Below are positions 24,309 to 31,256 of a stretch of 38,972 nucleotides of DNA, piece after piece. Source of the stretch: a virus; the IMG/VR virus record IMGVR_UViG_3300041431_000154, positions 1-38,972 of that record; one strand, 5' to 3'. Each line of letters opens with the position of its first letter. Within the stretch, counting starts at the first letter, position 1. Both the position numbers and the translations under genes were made by a program. The notes under the pieces are model-generated. The model was given only the letters and a program-made list of their open reading frames with translations. It made no database searches and had not been told where the DNA came from.

Positions 24309-25982
24309 CTACCCGATAAAGAAGCCAAAATCTGCGTTGTTCGCGGTTGAGTCACAAGTTATAGCTCGGTTCATGGCAGTTATCAAGGCCACGGCTCCGT
24401 CGATTTTCGCGGCGGGTTTCAGCTTGTCCGGATACACGTCTTCGTTCGGCCCGCGTGGTTTGCTGACCACATTGGAGAGGCACCACGCCAATACAGGGTC
24501 GAGTGGGTGGTGCACTCTGCCCTCTTGTATCGCGGCGTCGAGCGCCTTCATAGGCAAGCTGAGATATTCAACCTTCTGCGGCACTTCAATCGTGGTCACG
24601 CCGGTTGAGTAATTCAATTCCTGCATCACCTGATCCGCATATCGCTTGTCATAGCAAACACCGACGACGTTATGACCGTCGATGTCTTTCGTCAGGTCAG
24701 CTTTCAAGAGCGCATAATCCAAAGACGCGCCGTCACAAGCAGTGAGGAAGCCTTCTTCAGCCCACTTTTGATAGGTTTGGTTTGAAGGATCGGCAATACG
24801 GTCTTCCGGTAAATAGTGCCGAGCGAAAACATAGTAGTGCAGCTTTCCTTCGAGGCTCCGCACATACACCTTGATGACCGCCGATAAGTCGAGCACGCTG
24901 GCAAGGTCAACGCCGAGGTACAGCGTGTCGTACTTGAAATCTTCTTCGTTCAATGTGGTGTCTTGGCAGCGCGCCCAATCGACCATATTGAAGTAAGCGG
25001 ACGCCGCTGTCATCCAAACGCATAAATGCTTCGTGCAATAGACGCCCTTTTTGGTGGCGTTTTGCACGGCCTGCTGCTGATCATGAAGCAGTGTCGCAAG
25101 GCTGACGGACACGCCCAGGTTTGGGTTTGCCATCCATAATGCGGCTTCAGTTGTCCAGTCTGTTTCCAGGTCAATGGTATATATCACCGAAAACAACTGC
25201 TCATCAATGAGCGATCCTTCGAGCACCTTCTGTGCTGTCTCTTGCAGGCCGTAACATGCGCTGGCGGTGTCAAAGCCCGCAGTCGTGATAGTCATCAAGA
25301 GTGGTTGCTCTCGACCGACCATCCCCGTCTTCAGGGTGTCGTACAAATCGGGCACCACAGCCTCATGAAACTCATCTGCGATACCGCATGAGATCGACCC
25401 GCCGTCGGGCGGACGCCCGATAACCGGAACGAACGAGGAGCCCGTAGCATCGACGGTAAGTGAACGTGCATTCGCCGTGATGCCTAAAACTTTGCTTAGG
25501 TCCGGAGTCTTCTGAACCATCGCCCGAGCGGGGCCAAAAACATACCAAGCCTGCTTCTCACTTCCGGCGCCGCATACGACTTCGGCGCCAGCCTCGTTGT
25601 CGGCCACAAGCATGTAAAGCCCGATTGCTGCGGCTAAGGGGCTCTTGCCGTTCTTGCGTGGCATACAGATATACGCTTCTCTGAATCGCCTAAAGCCGTC
25701 CTCTTTACTGAGCCATCCAAAGAGACTGCACACAATGAAACACTGATGCGCTTCAAGCTTCAGTTTTTCCCGACGTGCTGCCCATCTGCCTTTGACGTGA
25801 GGAAGCAATTCGATGAATTCGCACGCTCTGTTGGCGGCGTTGGCATCGAAGATGTACGGAAAGTCCGGTCGTTCTAAATTCTCCAGATGTCTAGCCGCAG
25901 CCAGCTTGATCCAGTGACATGCCGGCACGATGCCGGCGGCTATGTCGAGCGCGTATTGTGTGCATCTCTCTGCATGGGTCAT
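24309..25982 (-). CDS. terL: Terminase large subunit
   Basis: The 557-residue packaging motor ATPase and nuclease. Walker A is CMPRKNGKSPLA (RKNGKS about 109-114); Walker B is ISCGIADEFHE (D203, E204). The C-terminal RNase H-like nuclease is marked by LYLGVDLA (D359) and later acidic residues. The protein belongs to the Terminase_1 type that pairs with P27-family small subunits. It translocates DNA through the portal and cuts concatemers. It starts 4 bases after the small subunit stop, so the two are co-translated. Confidence 0.95.
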   Translation of the reverse strand: MTHAERCTQYALDIAAGIVPACHWIKLAAARHLENLERPDFPYIFDANAANRACEFIELLPHVKGRWAARREKLKLEAHQCFIVCSLFGWLSKEDGFRRFREAYICMPRKNGKSPLAAAIGLYMLVADNEAGAEVVCGAGSEKQAWYVFGPARAMVQKTPDLSKVLGITANARSLTVDATGSSFVPVIGRPPDGGSISCGIADEFHEAVVPDLYDTLKTGMVGREQPLLMTITTAGFDTASACYGLQETAQKVLEGSLIDEQLFSVIYTIDLETDWTTEAALWMANPNLGVSVSLATLLHDQQQAVQNATKKGVYCTKHLCVWMTAASAYFNMVDWARCQDTTLNEEDFKYDTLYLGVDLASVLDLSAVIKVYVRSLEGKLHYYVFARHYLPEDRIADPSNQTYQKWAEEGFLTACDGASLDYALLKADLTKDIDGHNVVGVCYDKRYADQVMQELNYSTGVTTIEVPQKVEYLSLPMKALDAAIQEGRVHHPLDPVLAWCLSNVVSKPRGPNEDVYPDKLKPAAKIDGAVALITAMNRAITCDSTANNADFGFFIG

Positions 25983-25985
25983 TCA

Positions 25986-26444
25986 TCACGCTGCGAACTT
26001 TGCGAAGGGTGAAGCCGTTCCGCCCTGCTGCGGGGCGCCCTGCACTCGGGAGCGGCTGCTTGGGGTCAATCCAAACTCAGTCGCGAACTTATGTAATTTA
26101 TCGAGCGCCACGTTGGCGATCCCGACGTAGGGACTAGGAATCGGGTAACCCGATTTGCCCGCCTTGATGACGAGGCCGAACTTCTGAATCTCTAACTCTG
26201 CCGCTACCCACCGCGACCAAGACGCACAATATCCGGCGAGTGCTGCACGATCCACGCTCGTAAGCAATCCGAGGGTGACGAGTTCAGCAGAGATGCGCTT
26301 CCACTCCGTCTTAGCCTCTTTGTCGAGATGACGCGGGCAAGTTGGAATGCCAGTCGGTTTAGGCTCAGAGACGTTGATAGGCCGATGACCTGGATTGCCC
26401 GCTATGAGTTTGAGGTTCGTCGGTTTTGGTCGTCTGCCTGCCAT
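25986..26444 (-). CDS. terS: Terminase small subunit, P27 family
   Basis: 152 residues, starting MAGRRPKPTNLKLIAGNPGHRPIN, the standard N-terminus of P27-type small terminases. Then come P-x-H-L-D-K-E-A-K-T-E-W-K-R and the helix L-L-T-S-V-D-R-A-A-L-A-G-Y-C. It binds the packaging site and loads the large subunit. Its start is fixed by the family N-terminus, so the upstream formyltransferase-like gene really overlaps it by 80 bases in another frame. The predicted RBS is weak (GGGGGT), in line with translational coupling. Confidence 0.93.
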   Translation of the reverse strand: MAGRRPKPTNLKLIAGNPGHRPINVSEPKPTGIPTCPRHLDKEAKTEWKRISAELVTLGLLTSVDRAALAGYCASWSRWVAAELEIQKFGLVIKAGKSGYPIPSPYVGIANVALDKLHKFATEFGLTPSSRSRVQGAPQQGGTASPFAKFAA

Positions 26445-27138
26445 AATCTAAACCCCCGTCGCCGTCGAGCCGCTCCACCTCGAAGCGGAGACCTCCGTCG
26501 CCAAGCTGAGGCAACTCAGGTCGGTACAGGGGCGCAACGTCGAACGACGGCTCCCAGGTAGCACAGCGGTTGTCCTGAGGCACCCTGACCGCGAGGCCGC
26601 TATCTATATCGGCCAGCGCCTTGAGAAGTAGCCGGATGCCAAGCGGAGCAAGCTGCTCCCGCCACAATGTCTCGACGGTTTCGCCCGGTCGAATAAATAC
26701 GTGCTGTTGAGCCGCAATCGCCCCACAGTCGATGCTGTCGGTCAGCCAGTAGACAGAGCCGCCCGTAATCTTGTCGCCGCCGTGGACCGCCCAACGGACG
26801 GCATCACGACCCCTGTGTAGCGGGAGGAGCGACGGGTGGTAGCCGATGGCCCCAAACCGCGCCTTCGCCCGCGTCTTGCGCCCGATGAAATCGTGCGAGT
26901 GGGCCGCGACGATGATGTCCGTCCCGGTCGGCAGTGACTCCGCCCGAACCTGGGGTTGCCACGGGATGCCAAGCCGCTCCGCTGTTGCCCGGAGACGGTC
27001 GAATACTTGAACGCCGTCTGTCGATAAGCGGTCGGAGAACGGCGGGGAAGACACGCCGATGATCCTGTAATTCCCGGCGATGACGGCTTCGAGAGCGCTC
27101 GCGCCGAAATGTTTCTGACCGCATAGAAAGATATTCAT
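26365..27138 (-). CDS. Formyltransferase-like enzyme
   Basis: 257 residues with the formyltransferase N-terminal (Fmt/ArnA/PurN-like) fold. It opens with a short strand, MNIFLCGQ. The active-site loop is GYHPSLLPLHRG (H101), and a downstream S-I-D-C-G-A-I places D137 where the family Asp lies. The Asn normally two residues before the catalytic His (N-x-H) is Gly99 here. Family members move a formyl group from N10-formyl-tetrahydrofolate to an amine. ATWEPS near residue 198 is an additional landmark. The last 26 codons overlap the terminase small subunit gene. It lies in a cassette with ParB-like and ABC/GNAT genes, so a nucleotide, DNA or protein amine is a likelier substrate than Met-tRNA. 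Substrate unknown. Confidence 0.85.
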   Translation of the reverse strand: MNIFLCGQKHFGASALEAVIAGNYRIIGVSSPPFSDRLSTDGVQVFDRLRATAERLGIPWQPQVRAESLPTGTDIIVAAHSHDFIGRKTRAKARFGAIGYHPSLLPLHRGRDAVRWAVHGGDKITGGSVYWLTDSIDCGAIAAQQHVFIRPGETVETLWREQLAPLGIRLLLKALADIDSGLAVRVPQDNRCATWEPSFDVAPLYRPELPQLGDGGLRFEVERLDGDGGLDYGRQTTKTDEPQTHSGQSRSSAYQRL

Positions 27139-27149
27139 TACTTAGCCGT

Positions 27150-28283
27150 CTAGCCGTAATACCGGAATCCTTGAACGGCTCGAAAGTGCCCGCCGTACCC
27201 GGTGCCAGCGCCGACCGCCCCTTTACCTTGGTGACGCGCCGACCCCGCGAGGGATTTCCTGCTGCTGACCTTGTTAGCGCCGTATAGAATCGCCGATAGC
27301 TGGCGCCACTTAGGGTCGCGGCGAAGGCCCGCGCACAGCCCCGGATGAGACGTGTGAAAAACAGTAGTGACGGGCTTACCCCACTTGTTCTCACCGCGTC
27401 GCCACATATCGCAAATGGTATTGAGGAATCGCATCCCCACACCCGCGCCCTGCCATTCAGGCATAACTACCAAGCGTGTGCCGCGTCCCTCGAAGGCATT
27501 TTTGCCTTTGCTCATCGTACACATGGCCATGTGACAGACCGGCTCACCCTCGACCGTTCCAACGAAGTATTGAGCGGCGACGGGGAGGTGAAGGTCTAAA
27601 TAGTAATGAGGCTTAAACAGCGGCCAGTAACTTGCGTCCGTCTGTTGAATCTGGAGGTCAAACTTTGGCCTGCGCCAAAGTGACCCCCTAGCAAAGCTTT
27701 GCTTCGCGGTGTCGTACACCCAGTCCGGCTCCAACCAATCGAGTACATCGTAATGACAAGACAGGAGTACACACCGCCCGCCTGTTCGCTTCCACGCCTT
27801 CTGGAAAGCCAGCGCCCCGAACTTAGCAATCTGCCGGTCAACGACGCTGGAAAACTCGTCTATAACTACCCCTGCCGGGGCTTCGCTGATGACTCGCGCT
27901 AAATCAGCCCGGAACCGCTCACCGTTAGACAGTGCGTAGTAAGGCCGCAGCCAGCATGGAACAGAGCCGAGACCGACCGTAGCAAGCGCGTTCGTAACGG
28001 CATCGAAATCCCCGTCCGGCGCGATGGCATCGACGATTGGTTTATCTGTCGGCCATCCATCCGGTGAGTACACCGCGTCCGGGCCGAGGATCATGCGGCC
28101 AAGCGATGACTTGCCGGAGCCGGAGGGTCCGACGATGACTCCAAGCTTCCAGTCTTTATCGTCAATATCGAGGGCGGCGTCGAGGTTAAACTCCGCACCC
28201 GACTCGGCGTTGAAAAGTGATTTAACGCGGGCCGCTCGGTAGCTGTTGAAATCCTTGCATGAGTTACGCACTTGCAAATCCAT
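27150..28283 (-). CDS. ABC-type ATPase fused to a GNAT acyltransferase
   Basis: 377 residues in two domains. The ATPase half (about 1-200) has Walker A GPSGSGKS (52-59), a signature-like LSNGE (118-122), Walker B VVIDEFSS with D142/E143, and an H-loop His (LLSCH, H177). The GNAT half (about 205-340) has the acetyl-CoA motif A, LVVMPEWQGAGVG (271-283), then TTVFHTSHPGL and DPKWRQL. There are no membrane segments, so it is not a transporter. It overlaps the ParB-like gene by one base and is followed 11 bases later by the formyltransferase-like gene. GNAT folds include phage Mu Mom, which modifies adenine in DNA; a DNA-directed acylation with ATP-driven control is an inference, not shown. Confidence 0.88.
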   Translation of the reverse strand: MDLQVRNSCKDFNSYRAARVKSLFNAESGAEFNLDAALDIDDKDWKLGVIVGPSGSGKSSLGRMILGPDAVYSPDGWPTDKPIVDAIAPDGDFDAVTNALATVGLGSVPCWLRPYYALSNGERFRADLARVISEAPAGVVIDEFSSVVDRQIAKFGALAFQKAWKRTGGRCVLLSCHYDVLDWLEPDWVYDTAKQSFARGSLWRRPKFDLQIQQTDASYWPLFKPHYYLDLHLPVAAQYFVGTVEGEPVCHMAMCTMSKGKNAFEGRGTRLVVMPEWQGAGVGMRFLNTICDMWRRGENKWGKPVTTVFHTSHPGLCAGLRRDPKWRQLSAILYGANKVSSRKSLAGSARHQGKGAVGAGTGYGGHFRAVQGFRYYG

Positions 28284-28855
28284 CAGGTCACCACGACCTT
28301 ACACTCCAGACCCTCGCCGGATAGCCGGTCGTACACGTCCCGCTGCTCGGCTTCGTCCTTGCAAACTACAATCACGCCATACTGAGCCTTGTAGCGGCTG
28401 TCGGGTGGAGCGTCGCCGATGCCGATGTCATTTACATTTATGGCCGTCTCTGTGACACCTAGCTCTTTCAACTCGCTGGTGTCGAAGAATGGTTGTAGGT
28501 CTATCTCGCCCGATAGGTCGCGGAGTACATCCGGGTCCCACTCCAGGCCGAGTTCGCTGGTGCGGTTATCCGCGACGGCCAGGGCCTTTGCCTTGGGTGA
28601 GTTGATGTCCAGGTCCATGCGTCGGACCACAATCAATTTGGTCCCGTCACTCTCGACAACAACTGCATCCTCGTCGATCCCCGCGCCGGTCGCGCTTCTC
28701 ACCGTCGCGTTACCGGCCAGGATGTTGAAGTTCTTGTCCACCAGGACGGAGCGACCCGCGCCGTAGTCTCTGAGGGACCTCTGTACGAGGTCGGAGCCGC
28801 GTTTGGTGCCGCGATTACAGTTGTGTGAGTCGGTGATGAGGTCGGAAATCTTCAT
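28283..28855 (-). CDS. ParB/Srx-fold protein
   Basis: 190 residues. GRSVLVDKNFNILAGNATV is the ParB N-terminal nucleotide-binding core (GRS...D..G...AGN). KALAVADNRTSELGLEWDPD is the second hallmark (ADNRxxE). The N-terminal G-T-x-R-G-x-x-L-V-x-x-S-L-R-D-Y-G-A-G segment is typical of phage versions. There is no helix-turn-helix of chromosomal ParB, so plasmid-type segregation is unlikely. Phage members of this type usually sit by terminase and DNA-modifying enzymes and may act as NTP-dependent DNA clamps, nucleases or modification guides. It is the first gene of a coupled three-gene cassette. Confidence 0.88.
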   Translation of the reverse strand: MKISDLITDSHNCNRGTKRGSDLVQRSLRDYGAGRSVLVDKNFNILAGNATVRSATGAGIDEDAVVVESDGTKLIVVRRMDLDINSPKAKALAVADNRTSELGLEWDPDVLRDLSGEIDLQPFFDTSELKELGVTETAINVNDIGIGDAPPDSRYKAQYGVIVVCKDEAEQRDVYDRLSGEGLECKVVVT

Positions 28856-28864
28856 TTGCTGGCT

Positions 28865-28970
28865 TTATACCCCGACCTTCCAATTCGCGACCGTAAAAAT
28901 TGGCTTGGGGTCACGAACCGCAGCGATCAGGAAATGTTTTGAGGGTGCCTATCCCCCGTGGAATCTGCAT
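28865..28970 (-). pseudogene. Possible frameshifted small ORF upstream of the ParB-like gene
   Basis: An ATG at 28970 opens MQIPRGI. After one extra base near 28949 the +1 frame reads a protein-like stretch (HFLIAAVRDPKPIF...) up to a TAA at 28865. The span is 106 bases, one more than a multiple of three, and no start codon opens the second part alone. This may be a decayed 34-residue gene, or chance. No RBS was seen. Confidence 0.2.
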
Positions 28971-29002
28971 TACTGTATTGATGGCTGATCTGTAAACGTA
29001 CG

Positions 29003-29329
29003 TCAGAAGCCCAAGGCTGTTTGGCGCGTGTGGCAGGCGCGACAGAGCGGCACGACGTTGCTCTCAACAAATTGTAGGTGCGGATAAGACAGCACCTTCA
29101 ACGGGTGATGCAGATCGGTCGCCAATACAACCATGCCTGCTTTGAGGCAGTGGACACAAAGGGGATCATGGCTCAAATACTCTAAGCGCCACATTCTCCA
29201 GCGATGTCCGTAACCTCGTTTTGCTGATGACTGTCTGCTCCACGCCGTTTTATGTGTTGGGCAGAAATTCTCATGCGTCAGATTCGGGCAACTTGGCGCC
29301 TGACACGGGCGTGGTGGCTGCGCCGGCAT
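29003..29329 (-). CDS. HNH endonuclease
   Basis: A 108-residue protein with three Cys pairs typical of phage HNH enzymes: CQAPSC and CPTHK at the N-terminus, CVHC in the middle, CRACH at the end. The catalytic DLHH lies near residue 74 and the closing N-V-V-P-L-C-R-A-C-H completes the beta-beta-alpha metal fold. Small HNH proteins encoded beside terminase genes are needed for specific cos-site cleavage in many phages, so a packaging role is plausible even though three genes lie between it and the small subunit. Its start overlaps the preceding stop by one base. Confidence 0.93.
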   Translation of the reverse strand: MPAQPPRPCQAPSCPNLTHENFCPTHKTAWSRQSSAKRGYGHRWRMWRLEYLSHDPLCVHCLKAGMVVLATDLHHPLKVLSYPHLQFVESNVVPLCRACHTRQTALGF

Positions 29330-29637
29330 TACTTGTCTGCCTTGACATCCTTCTCGCGTACATGCGCCCTATCACATGCGTCGGCGTGCTCTTTTGCACG
29401 AATCTCATCATTGTGCTTATGCTCAACCGTGGCGCGGTCAACAGACTCGTGCCAGCCAATCTCGGCGGCGGCGTTGTGCTTGTTACCACGCACCGCGATA
29501 GCCGCAGCCAAGGCGCGTTCGGCGTCCTGAACTGCGAGGTCGGCTGCGTCAGCTTCCCTGCGGGCGTCGGCATAAGATACAGCCTTCTTTGGTGGTTCCT
29601 GCTTTTGAACGACGGGTGTAACTACTGGTGTGGACAT
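29329..29637 (-). CDS. Small charged coiled-coil protein
   Basis: A 102-residue hydrophilic protein. An N-terminal Pro/Val/Lys-rich stretch (about 1-20) is followed by an Ala/Asp/Glu/Lys/His-rich helix to the end (A-D-A-R-R-E-A-D-A-A-D-L-A-V-Q-D-A-E). There are no membrane segments. Its stop overlaps the HNH start (TAATG), and its own ATG directly follows the upstream stop. The layout argues for a real, coupled gene. I recognise no family; it may be a small accessory or DNA-mimic-like protein, but this is speculative. Confidence 0.68.
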   Translation of the reverse strand: MSTPVVTPVVQKQEPPKKAVSYADARREADAADLAVQDAERALAAAIAVRGNKHNAAAEIGWHESVDRATVEHKHNDEIRAKEHADACDRAHVREKDVKADK

Positions 29638-29829
29638 TTATCTCGTCTCCTTGTGATTCTGACCGATTGAGATCGGTGCGGACTTAACAGCTTTTTCTTG
29701 CTTTCGAATCTGCAATTCCTGCGGCGTCTTGCCAGTGTTGTCGGCAATCTCGCGAATCGAGTCGCGAATTTCGCGAAGCACATCCAGAGTTGCTTTCGCG
29801 ACGATGTACGGATTATCGGGTGTGCTCAT
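29638..29829 (-). CDS. Small hypothetical protein (63 aa)
   Basis: A 63-residue protein with one amphipathic helix (about 9-32, KATLDVLREIRDSIREIAD) and a Lys/Gln-rich end. It starts MSTPDNP, a start resembling that of the next gene (MSTPVVTP). Its ATG overlaps the end of the amber-interrupted frame upstream as ATGA, and the next gene begins directly after its stop. It is likely a genuine member of the chain of small early genes. Function unknown. Confidence 0.65.
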   Translation of the reverse strand: MSTPDNPYIVAKATLDVLREIRDSIREIADNTGKTPQELQIRKQEKAVKSAPISIGQNHKETR

Positions 29830-30098
29830 GAATCCTCAATGTAGGCCCGATGGGCGCCCTTGACAGGCGCCTCGGCCTCGGGCTGGTAAGACTGTGCCGG
29901 TTGGCAGCTCGCTGGCTACCGTATGACATTGGGCAACCGCCCGTCGTGTCTACCGGCGAGACCTTTGCAAATATGTATCTCGTCCTGCTCCTGGGCGTAA
30001 TTTATCAAGTCCTCTGCGTCGCGTTTCACCCGCACCGGAATCTCGATCCTTAATCCGCAGCCGTCGCAGCGGAGCGAATTCAGCTCAAACTGAAACAG
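29826..30098 (-). pseudogene. Small Cys-containing gene interrupted by one amber codon
   Basis: A minus-strand frame with no ATG of its own. From a CTG at 30098, preceded by AGGA eight bases earlier, it reads 60 residues with a CDGCG knuckle (C11, C14) and a later HICKGLAGRHD stretch, then TAG at 29916-29918. The same frame continues for 29 protein-like residues (QPEAEAPVKGAHRAYIED) to a TGA that overlaps the next ATG as ATGA. That tight overlap suggests the full 90-codon frame was one gene. It could be a nonsense mutation, amber suppression, a sequencing error, or simply a 60-residue protein. Start codon uncertain. Confidence 0.45.
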
Positions 30099-30138
30099 GG
30101 CTCCCGTCCTAACTGTACCTAAACGTAAAATTTACGAA

Positions 30139-30648
30139 TTATCCACGGCACTTACTAATAATTCTGTAAAATCTTTGTTGAACGACCTTGAGAGTCAGCC
30201 CCATTGAAAGCGCGATGTCCCTCATTTCGAGCCCGTCTCCAAGAGCGCGAACGAGGGCGGTTTGGTCCGCCGTCAGCTTCACTTTCAGTTGTTCTGGCGT
30301 GTGAAACGTCGCATCCGCGAGATCGTCACGAACCAACTCGTGCTGAGGCATCCCGACGATTTCGGCGTTTGCCTCTTTGACTTGGGCGTGCCGGAATTTG
30401 TCGTAGATGACCCCGCGAAGAATCCCGCGAAGCCACGTCGGGTAACTTGCCCGCGCCCCGTCAAACCTATCCACACGTCGCCACACAGCCACGCAAGCCT
30501 GCTGAGCTAAATCTTCCGCGTCGGCGCGGTCGCTGCCTTCCAGACGGGCGATACCTACCACAAACGCCCGCGACGCCAGCAGCAGGGCTTGCAGGGGCAG
30601 CGTGCCCTGTTTGTACGCAAGATAGGATTCTTGAATTGAGTTACTCAT
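30139..30648 (-). CDS. Sigma-70-family (ECF-like) transcription factor
   Basis: 169 residues. Region 2 is visible at about 43-85: DAEDLAQQACVAVWRRVDRFDG then PTWLRGILRGVIYDKFRH, with the D-x-x-Q-x-x-x-x-x-x-W pattern for core polymerase binding and -10 recognition. Region 4 at about 125-167 (LTADQTALVRALGDGLEMRDIALSMGLTLKVVQQRFYRI) is a helix-turn-helix for -35 recognition. ECF-type size. It lies near the start of the 26-kb leftward operon, so it may switch host polymerase to phage late promoters. It could instead be a host-response regulator. It overlaps the upstream small gene by 8 bases. Confidence 0.85.
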   Translation of the reverse strand: MSNSIQESYLAYKQGTLPLQALLLASRAFVVGIARLEGSDRADAEDLAQQACVAVWRRVDRFDGARASYPTWLRGILRGVIYDKFRHAQVKEANAEIVGMPQHELVRDDLADATFHTPEQLKVKLTADQTALVRALGDGLEMRDIALSMGLTLKVVQQRFYRIISKCRG

Positions 30649-30883
30649 AAATTACAACGATGTACCGGCTAAGAAACAGACGCGGATTCCAGGCGGCGAT
30701 GATGGCACGAGCAACGCTGGAACCGTTGACTAAGTCCTGCATAAGCTGCAAACCGGGCCGCAGAGATTGAGCACACGGCAGCGAATTGAAAGCTGGATGA
30801 ACGGCGTCGGAGTAGTCTCGCCAAGTACGCTTTCGGAGAGTTACCGTAGTTCTTTTCGTTTTAGGTTTTTTACGTGGTGCCAA
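30641..30883 (-). CDS. Small basic protein (80 aa)
   Basis: An 80-residue protein with a very basic N-terminus (PRKKPKTKRTTVTLRKRTWRDY), possibly nucleic-acid binding, then a helical middle and a hydrophobic C-terminal end (LFLSRYIVVIY). Its stop overlaps the sigma-factor start by 8 bases, suggesting coupling. It may be a small regulator acting with the sigma-like protein. No family recognised. Confidence 0.6.
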   Translation of the reverse strand: MAPRKKPKTKRTTVTLRKRTWRDYSDAVHPAFNSLPCAQSLRPGLQLMQDLVNGSSVARAIIAAWNPRLFLSRYIVVIYE

Positions 30884-30895
30884 TTGTGCCTCTAA

Positions 30896-31039
30896 CTATT
30901 TGCCCTGCAAAATCTTAGCGCGTGCTGCGTCGAAATCGGTACAGGCTGGGCACATAGAAATGACCTTGCCGTCGGCAAACGTAAAACTGCGTAAATCGGG
31001 GTGTGTGCATTTTACTTTCGGTGCTATATCTTCTGGCAT
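30896..31039 (-). CDS. Small zinc-finger-like protein (47 aa)
   Basis: A 47-residue ORF with an excellent RBS (GGAGG five bases before the ATG). It contains a C-x-H and a C-x-x-C pair (KCTHPDL ... MCPACTDFDAARAKI), a spacing that suits one small zinc site, with a hydrophobic/basic helix at the end. The start lies 16 bases inside the end of the upstream 67-residue gene. RBS quality and composition make it convincing. Probably a short DNA- or protein-binding factor of the early leftward operon. Confidence 0.7.
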   Translation of the reverse strand: MPEDIAPKVKCTHPDLRSFTFADGKVISMCPACTDFDAARAKILQGK

Positions 31040-31227
31040 TTTTCCTCCTCAGCGGCTTCAATCTCATCCGCGATCCCGTTCACATTTGTAAAATCATCGA
31101 CTTCGCACTCAGAGTAGGCAAAGGCAGGGTCATAGCCGAGCCAAGTCTGAGCTACTTCGAGGTCGGTGACCACCGCGAATACCTTACCTATCTGGACGTC
31201 GTGAAGTACGTAAACTAAGCTTGCCAT
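31024..31227 (-). CDS. First gene of the leftward operon, small acidic protein
   Basis: A 67-residue protein starting MASLVYVLHDVQIG at 31227; a longer frame upstream would run into the divergent gene and its operator, so this start is preferred. It is acidic overall, with a beta-alpha N-terminal half (KVFAVVTDLEVAQTWLGY) and an EAAEEEK end. No family recognised. It is the promoter-proximal gene of the minus-strand block, starting 7 bases from a perfect inverted repeat. Early control or host-takeover roles are possible but unproven. Confidence 0.65.
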   Translation of the reverse strand: MASLVYVLHDVQIGKVFAVVTDLEVAQTWLGYDPAFAYSECEVDDFTNVNGIADEIEAAEEEKCQKI

Positions 31228-31233
31228 GTAAGT

Positions 31234-31250
31234 TAATACTCGCCGTATTA
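31234..31250. promoter_or_regulatory. Divergent control region with perfect inverted repeat
   Basis: TAATAC (31234-31239) and GTATTA (31245-31250) form a perfect 6-5-6 dyad in the 29-base gap between divergent genes. The dyad leaves 6-7 bases to each start codon, so any bound protein would block both transcripts. No RBS precedes the plus gene. I infer an operator for the phage's own repressor; the binding protein is not identified. Confidence 0.5.
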
Positions 31251-31256
31251 GTTCCC

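Noticed and set aside
29850-30053. A 67-codon plus-strand frame with a hydrophobic stretch
   Set aside because: It lies antisense to the minus-strand amber-interrupted frame, inside a run of minus-strand genes, with no RBS. The minus-strand reading has better composition and coupling to its neighbour.
30138-30147. DnaA-box-like TTATCCACG
   Set aside because: A single 8-of-9 match at the end of the sigma-factor gene, far from the iteron array and without companions.
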